Shown here: positions 25,742 to 32,653 of the stretch, in pieces
How positions within the stretch are numbered: the stretch's first letter is position 1
Layout of the letters: every line of letters begins with the position of its first letter
Assembly: GCA_947447945.1 (NCBI GenBank)
Contig: CANFLR010000018.1
Location: 1 to 35,246, forward strand
DNA from: Burkholderiaceae bacterium
GTDB lineage: Bacteria; Pseudomonadota; Gammaproteobacteria; Burkholderiales; Burkholderiaceae
Reading direction: 5' to 3'
DNA: 35,246 nucleotides
Notes under the pieces: generated by a model
The model's input: only the letters and a program-made list of their open reading frames with translations
The model's database searches: none
Told to the model about the DNA's origin: nothing
Program-made: the position numbers and the translations under genes

Positions 25742-27646
25742 ATGACTTTAGATTCTATAAACACTCCCACCGACTTAAAAAAACTTTCTCGTGAAGACTT
25801 GCCTGCTTTAGCGGCAGAATTGCGCCAGTTTGTTTTGAATTCAGTTTCTAAAACGGGCGGACATCTTTCTTCAAACTTAGGGACTGTAGAGTTATCGATT
25901 GCACTCCATTATGTTTTTGATACACCCCATGACCGCATTGTTTGGGATGTAGGTCATCAAAGTTACCCCCATAAAATTCTGACCGGTCGTCGTGAGCGTA
26001 TGAGTACTTTGCGACAGCACAATGGCCTGTCTGGTTTCCCGCGTCGGACAGAGAGTGAATTCGATGCTTTTGGTACGGGTCATTCTTCCACCAGTATTTC
26101 TGCAGCAATGGGAATGGCTAGAGCATTTCAGACTAAAGGCGAAAAGCAAGTAGCTGTTGCTGTCATCGGTGATAGTGCGATGACTGGTGGTATGGCATTT
26201 GAGGCAATGAATAATGCCGGTGTGTATGAGGATTTACCCCTCATAGTGATATTGAATGACAACGATATGTCGATCTCTCCCGCGGTGGGCGCATTGAATC
26301 GTCATCTCGCTCGTTTGTTAAGTGGCAATATTTACTCGGCCACCAAAAAAGGAATTGATAGCGTCCTATCGATTGCTCCCCCCTTACGTGAGTTTGCCAA
26401 GCGCTTGGAAGATCATGCCAAAGGTATGGTTTCACCATCCACCATCTTTCAAGAGTTTGGCTTTAATTACTTCGGTCCGATTGATGGCCATGATTTAACT
26501 GCGTTGATTCCGATGCTACAAAACGTTCGGCGTTTAGCCTTGGAAGGTCGTGGCCCCCAGTTCCTACATGTCGTTACTCGCAAAGGTCAGGGTTATGAAT
26601 TGGCCGAAGCAGATCCTGTGCTGTATCACGGGCCAAGTACCTTCAACCCTGAAGAGGGTGTGCAAAAACCCGCAACCCCACCCAAGAAAACCTTTACGCA
26701 AGTATTTGGTGAATGGTTATGCGATATGGCTCATGCTGATCCTTTGTTGATCGGTATCACTCCAGCGATGAGAGAGGGTTCTGGCTTGGTGGAATTTGAA
26801 AAGAACTTTCCGAAGCGTTATTACGATGTCGGTATTGCTGAGCAACATGCAGTCACGTTTGCTGCGGGTATGGCATGTGAAGGCATGAAGCCTGTGGTGG
26901 CCATTTACTCCACCTTCTTGCAGCGCGCCTATGATCAATTGATTCATGATGTGGCTATTCAAGATTTACCAGTGCTGTTTGCTTTGGATCGTGCGGGTTT
27001 AGTTGGCGCTGATGGGGCGACTCATGCTGGTGCCTATGACATTCCATTTTTGCGCTGTATTCCAAATATGTTGGTGATGACTCCAGCCGATGAGGCAGAG
27101 TGTCGCGATTTACTGACGACAGCATTTCATCAACCCCATCCGAGTGCCGTGCGTTATCCACGTGGTGCAGGTGTGGGCACTGTTCCTTCCCCAGAGTTAC
27201 GCTCTCTGCCACTTGGTAAGGGTGAAGTACGCCGTAAATCCAATGCACCTGTTGGTAGTCGTGTGGCGATTTTGGCATTTGGTACTTTGCTGTATGCCGC
27301 ATTGGAGGTTGCTGAACAGTTTGATGCCTCAGTTGCCAATATGCGTTTTGTCAAACCATTGGATCTTGACTTGATCAAGTCCTTGGCTGTAGATCATGAT
27401 TATTTTGTGACGATTGAGGATGGCGCTATTCAAGGTGGCGCCGGTAGCGCATGCCTAGAGGCAATGGCAATAATGGATCTACATCAGCCAGTATTGCAAT
27501 TAGGAATTCCGGATGAATTTATTGAGCATGGTGACTACAAGCTGCTCATGGCCCAGTGTGGACTTGATGTAAAGGGGATTGCAAAGTCCATTGCACGGCG
27601 TTTTCCGACTGTTTTAACTGCCAATTCTGTCCTTGTGGGCAAATAA
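25742..27646 (+). CDS. dxs: 1-deoxy-D-xylulose-5-phosphate synthase
   Basis: Thiamine-diphosphate enzyme that joins pyruvate and glyceraldehyde-3-phosphate, the first and controlling step of the MEP isoprenoid pathway. At 634 residues it is near the usual 620. The ThDP/Mg motif is [17 protein letters not shown] at 143-159. The N-terminal [16 protein letters not shown] and [15 protein letters not shown] are characteristic. The transketolase-type pyrimidine-binding part has [16 protein letters not shown] with the catalytic glutamate. The C-terminal transketolase domain is complete. The ATG at 25742 is 17 nt after ispA and has little ribosome-site character. Third gene of the xseB-ispA-dxs unit. 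Confidence 0.97.
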   Translation: MTLDSINTPTDLKKLSREDLPALAAELRQFVLNSVSKTGGHLSSNLGTVELSIALHYVFDTPHDRIVWDVGHQSYPHKILTGRRERMSTLRQHNGLSGFPRRTESEFDAFGTGHSSTSISAAMGMARAFQTKGEKQVAVAVIGDSAMTGGMAFEAMNNAGVYEDLPLIVILNDNDMSISPAVGALNRHLARLLSGNIYSATKKGIDSVLSIAPPLREFAKRLEDHAKGMVSPSTIFQEFGFNYFGPIDGHDLTALIPMLQNVRRLALEGRGPQFLHVVTRKGQGYELAEADPVLYHGPSTFNPEEGVQKPATPPKKTFTQVFGEWLCDMAHADPLLIGITPAMREGSGLVEFEKNFPKRYYDVGIAEQHAVTFAAGMACEGMKPVVAIYSTFLQRAYDQLIHDVAIQDLPVLFALDRAGLVGADGATHAGAYDIPFLRCIPNMLVMTPADEAECRDLLTTAFHQPHPSAVRYPRGAGVGTVPSPELRSLPLGKGEVRRKSNAPVGSRVAILAFGTLLYAALEVAEQFDASVANMRFVKPLDLDLIKSLAVDHDYFVTIEDGAIQGGAGSACLEAMAIMDLHQPVLQLGIPDEFIEHGDYKLLMAQCGLDVKGIAKSIARRFPTVLTANSVLVGK

Positions 27647-27671
27647 GCCTTTTTTGTCGGAAAATAGACCT

Positions 27672-28499
27672 ATGAATGACATGAATGCCTCCTTTCTAAA
27701 GCCAGCCCTGATGCCCGATGTGCAATCTACCCGGGATGAGCGCGCTTTACCAATTGAGCAAGTCGGCATTCGGGGCGTACGTCACCCTCTCATGATTCGT
27801 ACTGCCAATGGCAGTATCCCCTCTGTTGGTCTTTTTGAGATGGATGTCGCTCTGCCTGCCCATATTAAGGGAACGCACATGTCGCGCTTTATGGCGATCT
27901 TGCAAAAACAAGACGAGGCAATGGATAGCACTTCTGTAGTATCGATGGTCCGCGAGATGTTGCCGCTCTTAGATGCAACTGAGGGCAGAGTGCAATTTAC
28001 TTATACCCACTTCGTGAAAAAAGCTGCACCGGTGTCTGGCGTTGAAAGCTTAATGGATTACGAAGTGACCTGGATGGCTAAGGGCAAGCAAAATACTACT
28101 GGTGCAATTGATGTGCAACTGCACTTACGGGCTTTAGTCCCAGTGATGAGTTTGTGCCCCTGCTCAAAAGAGATTTCTGATTTTGGTGCGCATAATCAGC
28201 GCTCACATGTCACGATGAGTGTTGAGTTAGATTCTCAAACCAAAATGACGGTTGAGGATTTGGTTGCTGTAGCTGAGAGCGAAGCGTCTAGCGAGTTATG
28301 GGGTTTACTCAAGCGACCAGATGAAAAGTGGGTTACTGAACATTCTTATGACAATCCAAAGTTTGTTGAAGACTTAGTGCGCGATGTGGCTGGTCAGCTC
28401 AAGGCTGATGCCCGTATTCTGTCGTTTGAAGTTGAGGCTGAAAACTTTGAGTCGATTCATAATCACAGCGCCTTTGCCAAAATTAGCTTGGAAAAATAA
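27672..28499 (+). CDS. folE2: GTP cyclohydrolase I, type IB (FolE2)
   Basis: Converts GTP to 7,8-dihydroneopterin triphosphate, the first step to folate (and queuosine). This is the FolE2 family, which uses metals other than zinc in many species and is unrelated in sequence to FolE. From the ATG at 27672 it has 275 residues, normal for FolE2. The diagnostic catalytic region is LCPCSKEISDFGAHNQRSH, with Cys162 and Cys164. The preceding GVRHPLMI is typical of the N-terminal half. A longer reading back to 27633 would overlap dxs and is less likely. It follows dxs by 25 nt and is convergent with tsaD, whose stop is 8 nt beyond. Confidence 0.94.
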   Translation: MNDMNASFLKPALMPDVQSTRDERALPIEQVGIRGVRHPLMIRTANGSIPSVGLFEMDVALPAHIKGTHMSRFMAILQKQDEAMDSTSVVSMVREMLPLLDATEGRVQFTYTHFVKKAAPVSGVESLMDYEVTWMAKGKQNTTGAIDVQLHLRALVPVMSLCPCSKEISDFGAHNQRSHVTMSVELDSQTKMTVEDLVAVAESEASSELWGLLKRPDEKWVTEHSYDNPKFVEDLVRDVAGQLKADARILSFEVEAENFESIHNHSAFAKISLEK

Positions 28500-28507
28500 A
28501 GCAAACT

Positions 28508-29581
28508 TTAAACGAGGTTGTTGCTTTGCAAGTCCCAACGGGGCTTGATATCAAATGCCCCTGATGTCGTTGCTCCATGATTGTCAGACAGTAAACGCAG
28601 CGCACCAGCAAAAGCAATCATCACGCCGTTATCGGTACAGAGATCTAAAGGCGGATAGTGCACTTCAAAGCCATTTTTAGAGGCTTTTTCATTTAAGGCT
28701 GCACGCAGTTGTAAGTTAGCCCCAACGCCTCCAGCCAGTACCAAGTGTTTGCACCCCGTTTGCTTAAGTGCTTTTTCTGATTTACTGACGAGGACTGCAA
28801 CCAAGGATTCAACAAAAGCATTTGCCAAGTCCGCATGAAATTGCGCGATCACCACTGGGTCAGCGATATTTTTTTCTTGAAACTTTTTGACTTGATTGAG
28901 AACGGCAGTTTTCAGGCCAGAAAAAGAAAAATCGAGATCACCCGAATGGAGCATCGGTTTGGGCAGTTCAAATTGGCCAGCTCGTCCGTTTTCAGCAAGC
29001 AATGAAACTGCTGCTCCGCCTGGGTAATCGAGACCCAGTAATTTGGCGGTTTTATCAAAAGCTTCGCCCGCGGCATCATCCAGGGTTTCCCCAAGAAGTT
29101 CATAGTGACCTACACCACTAACCTTCATGAGTTGGGTATGCCCACCAGACACCAGCAGGGCAATGAAGGGAAACTGGGGGGCAGAAGCGCCCAGCATCGG
29201 TGAGAGGAGGTGTCCCTCGAGGTGATGAATCCCAATGGTGGGAAGATGCAGGCCTTGGGCCAAGGACTTCGCAAAGGCACTGCCAACCAACAGAGCCCCG
29301 GCTAGCCCAGGCCCTTGGGTGTAAGCAACTGCATCAATCTCTTGTAAAGTGATGCCTGATTGGGCCAAAGTTTCATCTAAAAGGGGTAAAACCCTGCGAA
29401 TATGGTCTCGGGAGGCCAGTTCTGGCACCACACCCCCATATTCTCGGTGCATGGCAATTTGGGAGTGCAGAGCTTGCCCCAGAATGCCCTGGGATGCCAA
29501 TTGACCGCTTTCCAAGGGTTTGGTGTTGTATAAAGCCACCCCAGTCTCGTCACAAGAAGTTTCTATGCCCAAAACGATCAT
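28508..29581 (-). CDS. tsaD: tRNA N6-adenosine threonylcarbamoyltransferase
   Basis: Transfers the threonylcarbamoyl group to A37 of ANN-decoding tRNAs (t6A), working with TsaB, TsaE and TsaC. The 357-residue protein has the ASKHA-type N terminus [18 protein letters not shown]. The metal ligands are His120 and His124 in HHLEGH, and the conserved Asp is in [12 protein letters not shown] near the C terminus. [11 protein letters not shown] and [10 protein letters not shown] are further hallmarks. It is divergent from rpsU, an arrangement found in many proteobacteria. The ATG at 29579-29581 is preceded by AGG only. Confidence 0.97.
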   Translation of the reverse strand: MIVLGIETSCDETGVALYNTKPLESGQLASQGILGQALHSQIAMHREYGGVVPELASRDHIRRVLPLLDETLAQSGITLQEIDAVAYTQGPGLAGALLVGSAFAKSLAQGLHLPTIGIHHLEGHLLSPMLGASAPQFPFIALLVSGGHTQLMKVSGVGHYELLGETLDDAAGEAFDKTAKLLGLDYPGGAAVSLLAENGRAGQFELPKPMLHSGDLDFSFSGLKTAVLNQVKKFQEKNIADPVVIAQFHADLANAFVESLVAVLVSKSEKALKQTGCKHLVLAGGVGANLQLRAALNEKASKNGFEVHYPPLDLCTDNGVMIAFAGALRLLSDNHGATTSGAFDIKPRWDLQSNNLV

Positions 29582-29595
29582 TTTTTGCCTAGCCG

Positions 29596-29604
29596 TGCTA
29601 AAAT
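29596..29604 (+). promoter_or_regulatory. Candidate extended -10 promoter of rpsU
   Basis: TGC directly before TAAAAT forms an extended -10 element (TGnTAtAAT type, hexamer 5 of 6), about 55 nt before the rpsU ATG. No good -35 is seen at 17 bp; the extended -10 could compensate. It would serve the rpsU-yqeY-dnaG cluster. Confidence 0.45.
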
Positions 29605-29659
29605 CTTCGATTCAGGTATTTTTTTGAACATTTTTCGAGCATAAACGAGTTAAACAAGT

Positions 29660-29872
29660 ATGACTACAGTACGCCTCCGTGAGAACGAACCTTTTGAAGT
29701 GGCATTGCGCCGTTTCAAGCGCACCATTGAAAAAAATGGTCTTTTAACCGACTTGCGTGCTCGCGAGTTCTACGAAAAGCCTACTGCTGAGCGCAAGCGT
29801 AAAAAAGCAGCAGCTGCTAAACGCCACTATAAGCGTATTCGCAGCCAAATGTTGCCTAAGAAGCTTTACTAA
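29660..29872 (+). CDS. rpsU: 30S ribosomal protein S21
   Basis: Small basic ribosomal protein of the 30S platform, needed for initiation on many mRNAs. At 70 residues it has normal length; [20 protein letters not shown] at the start and the Lys/Arg-rich [14 protein letters not shown] region leave no doubt. First gene of the macromolecular synthesis cluster, followed by a strong terminator before yqeY, so it can be expressed in excess over dnaG. The ribosome site before its ATG is weak (ACGAG, with a long gap). Confidence 0.98.
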   Translation: MTTVRLRENEPFEVALRRFKRTIEKNGLLTDLRAREFYEKPTAERKRKKAAAAKRHYKRIRSQMLPKKLY

Positions 29873-29880
29873 TAGAATTT

Positions 29881-29947
29881 AAAGCTCTCTTCACCGAGAG
29901 GCTTTGAAACCCGCTGACGGTGAAACGCAGCGGGTTTTTGCTTTTTT
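29881..29947 (+). terminator. Rho-independent terminator/attenuator after rpsU
   Basis: The main hairpin has a perfect 10-bp stem, AAACCCGCTG (29907-29916) with CAGCGGGTTT (29928-29937), and an 11-nt loop; two T-runs follow to 29947. Just before it, 29881-29905 forms a second, weaker hairpin (AAAGC with GCTTT plus CTCT with AGAG, one bulge). In E. coli a terminator at the same place, between rpsU and dnaG, lets only part of the transcripts continue, and the same role is likely here. Confidence 0.88.
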
Positions 29948-30012
29948 AGCGCCCGAGTAATAATAATTAGTCAGAATAAATAGAGTGCAGTCAATACAAC
30001 AGGAAATTCATC

Positions 30013-30459
30013 ATGAGCCTTAAAGACCAAATTACTGAAGATATGAAAAGCGCGATGCGTGCAAAAGAAGTGGCACGTCTTGGTACCATTCGTCTTTTAT
30101 TGGCAGCCATCAAGCAGCGTGAAGTGGATGAGCGTGTCGTGGTGGATGATGCTGGAGTAGTTGCGACTGTAGAGAAAATGATTAAGCAACGTAAAGATTC
30201 GATTGCCCAGTTTGAAAAAGCGGGACGCGATGATTTGGTTGCTATCGAAGCAAGCGAGATGACTATTTTACAAACCTATTTACCTACTCAGTTGTCAGAT
30301 GCCGAGGTTGAGACTGCGGTTGCTGCTGCTGTAACTGCTACCGGCGCTTCTGGTCCTCAGGATATGGGTAAAGTCATTGGCGCCCTCAAAGCACAATTGG
30401 CTGGCAAAGCAGATATGGGGAAAGTTTCCGCTTTGGTGAAAGCTGCTCTCTCAAAGTGA
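30013..30459 (+). CDS. GatB/YqeY domain-containing protein
   Basis: 148-residue protein of the YqeY family, which resembles the tRNA-interacting C-terminal domain of GatB but stands alone; its cellular role is not established. The N terminus SLKDQITEDMKSAMRAKEVARLGTIRLL and the central EASEMTILQTYLPTQLSDAEV are characteristic, as is the DMGKVIGALKAQLAGKADMGKVSALV segment near the end. AGGAA lies 8 nt before the ATG, a good ribosome site. It sits between rpsU and dnaG, as in many beta- and gammaproteobacteria, and is 19 nt from dnaG. Confidence 0.92.
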   Translation: MSLKDQITEDMKSAMRAKEVARLGTIRLLLAAIKQREVDERVVVDDAGVVATVEKMIKQRKDSIAQFEKAGRDDLVAIEASEMTILQTYLPTQLSDAEVETAVAAAVTATGASGPQDMGKVIGALKAQLAGKADMGKVSALVKAALSK

Positions 30460-30478
30460 GCTACTGAATTTAGTCCGC

Positions 30479-32428
30479 ATGGCGCTTATTCCCCAATCCT
30501 TCATAGCCGATCTTTTAAATCGGATTGACATCGTTGATGTGGTTGGGCAACACGTTAAGTTAAAAAAAGCAGGCGCGAACTATCAAGGTTTGTGCCCGTT
30601 TCATTCTGAAAAGTCGCCTTCATTCTCAGTTTCTCCAACCAAGCAGTTCTATCATTGTTTTGGCTGTGGAGCTCATGGCTCGGCCATTAGTTTTGCAATG
30701 GAGTATTCCGGGTTGGGCTATGTTGATGCAATTGAAGATTTAGCCCGTTCGGCTGGTCTGACTGTGCCCCGTGAAGAGCGCAGTGCACAAGATGTGGCAA
30801 GACAACAGCAGACCATGGCACTGAGTGAGGTGATGAGCGCTGCGTCAGATTGGTATCGCACACAACTTAAAGCAACGCCACGTGCGATCGACTATCTCAA
30901 GGGGCGCGGGCTTACAGGTGAAATTGCAAAACGCTATTCCTTGGGTTATGCGCCCGATGGCTGGCAAGGTCTCGAGGCAGTTTTTGGGAGCTATTCCAAT
31001 GATGAGGTTGCAAAGACTTTATTAGAGGGTGGTTTATTGATTCAGAGTGAGCAAAGCGAAGGTGCTCAAACGGCAAGACGTTACGATCGCTTTCGGGATC
31101 GCATCATGTTTCCGATTCGCAGCCCTAAGGGCCAAGTGATTGGCTTTGGTGGACGCATTTTGGATCAGGGTGAACCCAAGTATTTAAACTCTCCTGAGAC
31201 ACCTCTTTTTTCCAAGGGCAATACGCTCTATGGATTGTTTGAGGCTAGGCAAGCTATTCGTGCGCAAGAATATGTTTTGGTGTGCGAAGGATATATGGAT
31301 GTTGTTGCGCTTGCACAGTTAGGCTTTCCAAATGCAGTAGCGACCTTAGGCACAGCCTGTACGGCCAACCATGTTCGCATGTTGCTGCGCCAAACTGAGC
31401 GCGTGATCTTCTCATTTGATGGCGATGCCGCTGGGCAGCGAGCAGCCCAACGTGCATTGGAAGCCTGTTTGCCGTTGATGTCTGACGATAAAGAGATTCG
31501 TTTCTTATTCTTGCCAACCGAGCATGATCCCGATAGTTATGTCCGCGCCTATGGAGCTCCTGCATTTGAAAAAGTGATTAAAGAAGCAATGTCTATTTCC
31601 AGCTTCTTTTTCAAAGTGGTAAGCGAAGGACATGAGCTCACGACCCCAGAAGGTAGAGCTCACACGCATCATGCTGCAAAGCCTTTATTGCTCTCAATGC
31701 CTCCAATTGCATTACGCACGCAAATATTGCGTGAGTTAGCGATTCGAACTAATTCCACACCTGCAGAGCTAGAGGCATTTTGTGGATTAACAGTTGCGCC
31801 CATGCCAGTCCAAAGTGGTTCGTATTCCGCAACACCAACCCGTGCTCCCGGTTTTGTAAATGCCAACGCTGGAAATAGATCGCAAGGTGCCCCATGGCAA
31901 AGTTCAAAAGGATCCGCAAAAAGAACTTTCACCCAAAATATCGCGCCTCCTCAGGCCCCGACAGATTTAGCGGTACAAATATTGCGAGTTTTAATTCAGT
32001 TTCCACACTTAGGTAAAGCTTTAGATTCCAAAAAGCGTGAGCTCGCTTTGCAGTCATCTGAGCAGCGTTCCGCCAATACGCTGGCATTAATGCAGGATTT
32101 ATTAGTGCAATGCGACCAGGTTGAGCTAGTTCCTGGCGAGGGAGAAAAGCCTGCCATGGTGGGGGCCGGAGCTTTTGCGATGTTCCAAGACCAACTATCT
32201 CGCAGTGAGCTCGCCCCTTTGTATGAAGTTCTGAGAAAACGGGTGATGGACTCCGATCTAGATCATGAAGGGGCGACTGCCGATCTTGAGGGGGCATTCA
32301 AAAAGCTGGAATTAACTCAGCTCAAGCAGGAAATGACCCAAATAGCGCAAAAAATTGCCGCCAATGCGGCAACAGAGCAAGATCGCGCTCGATATCGTGA
32401 GTTAGGAGAGAGGCTGAAGTTTGCCTAA
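30479..32428 (+). CDS. dnaG: DNA primase
   Basis: Makes RNA primers for leading-strand start and every Okazaki fragment, recruited by the DnaB helicase. The 649-residue protein has the N-terminal CHC2 zinc ribbon (Cys39, His42, Cys60, Cys63 in GLCPFHSEKSPSF and YHCFGCG). The catalytic TOPRIM domain shows the conserved glutamate in CEGYMDVVAL (Glu270) and the DGDAAG metal site around 321-326. A Ser/Ala/Pro-rich linker at about 440-490 leads to the C-terminal DnaB-interaction helical domain. Starts 19 nt after yqeY. Length is a little above E. coli (581), mainly in the linker and C-terminal part. Confidence 0.97.
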   Translation: MALIPQSFIADLLNRIDIVDVVGQHVKLKKAGANYQGLCPFHSEKSPSFSVSPTKQFYHCFGCGAHGSAISFAMEYSGLGYVDAIEDLARSAGLTVPREERSAQDVARQQQTMALSEVMSAASDWYRTQLKATPRAIDYLKGRGLTGEIAKRYSLGYAPDGWQGLEAVFGSYSNDEVAKTLLEGGLLIQSEQSEGAQTARRYDRFRDRIMFPIRSPKGQVIGFGGRILDQGEPKYLNSPETPLFSKGNTLYGLFEARQAIRAQEYVLVCEGYMDVVALAQLGFPNAVATLGTACTANHVRMLLRQTERVIFSFDGDAAGQRAAQRALEACLPLMSDDKEIRFLFLPTEHDPDSYVRAYGAPAFEKVIKEAMSISSFFFKVVSEGHELTTPEGRAHTHHAAKPLLLSMPPIALRTQILRELAIRTNSTPAELEAFCGLTVAPMPVQSGSYSATPTRAPGFVNANAGNRSQGAPWQSSKGSAKRTFTQNIAPPQAPTDLAVQILRVLIQFPHLGKALDSKKRELALQSSEQRSANTLALMQDLLVQCDQVELVPGEGEKPAMVGAGAFAMFQDQLSRSELAPLYEVLRKRVMDSDLDHEGATADLEGAFKKLELTQLKQEMTQIAQKIAANAATEQDRARYRELGERLKFA

Positions 32429-32446
32429 GAAATTACGGATTTGAAC

Positions 32447-32474
32447 CTAGAATTTCGGGAAATTCCCCCCATAT
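32447..32474 (+). promoter_or_regulatory. Candidate heat-shock (sigma-32-like) promoter upstream of rpoD
   Basis: CCCCATAT at 32467-32474 matches the sigma-32 -10 consensus CCCCATNT at every fixed position. CTAGAA at 32447-32452 differs by one base from the -35 core CTTGAA and gives a 14-bp spacer, inside the known range. It would start transcription about 170 nt before the rpoD ATG. In E. coli rpoD also has a heat-shock promoter, located in dnaG. By eye only. Confidence 0.45.
32450..32465. repeat. Perfect 7-2-7 inverted repeat in the rpoD upstream region
   Basis: GAATTTC (32450-32456) and GAAATTC (32459-32465) form a perfect palindrome with a 2-nt centre, lying over the -35 and spacer of the heat-shock-like promoter. 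It could be an operator or simply a short hairpin after dnaG; there is no T-run to make it a terminator. Confidence 0.4.
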
Positions 32475-32511
32475 TTTTACTTTATGTAGGGGTAAAAAAG
32501 TCGTAATCGAC

Positions 32512-32517
32512 TATAAT
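32512..32517 (+). promoter_or_regulatory. Candidate vegetative -10 (TATAAT) of rpoD
   Basis: A perfect TATAAT about 137 nt before the rpoD ATG. No acceptable -35 at 16-18 bp and no TGn extension. A small inverted repeat (GTCG-TAAT-CGAC, 32500-32511) lies directly upstream. The remaining 32518-32653 region holds no further gene that I can support. Confidence 0.4.
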
Positions 32518-32653
32518 CCTCTGTTCCCAAGAAAAAACCGATTTAATTCAGCCACTTGCGCTTTATTTTGATGAAATTTGGGGTAAGTGGACAAATCAGA
32601 CTGCGCTGTATCGGTCGATATCAATCAACAGTAATGTGAGTAAGTGCTAATAA

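Noticed and set aside
26955..27302. 115-codon minus-strand frame inside dxs
   Set aside because: Shadow of a well-conserved region of DXS, with no start signals.
29585..29604. TTGCCT as the -35 of the rpsU promoter
   Set aside because: Only 8 bp from the -10, far too close for sigma-70; the extended -10 explanation is better.
32440..32446. TTTGAAC as the -35 of the heat-shock-like rpoD promoter
   Set aside because: It leaves about 20 bp to CCCCATAT, longer than known sigma-32 spacers; CTAGAA at 32447-32452 fits better.
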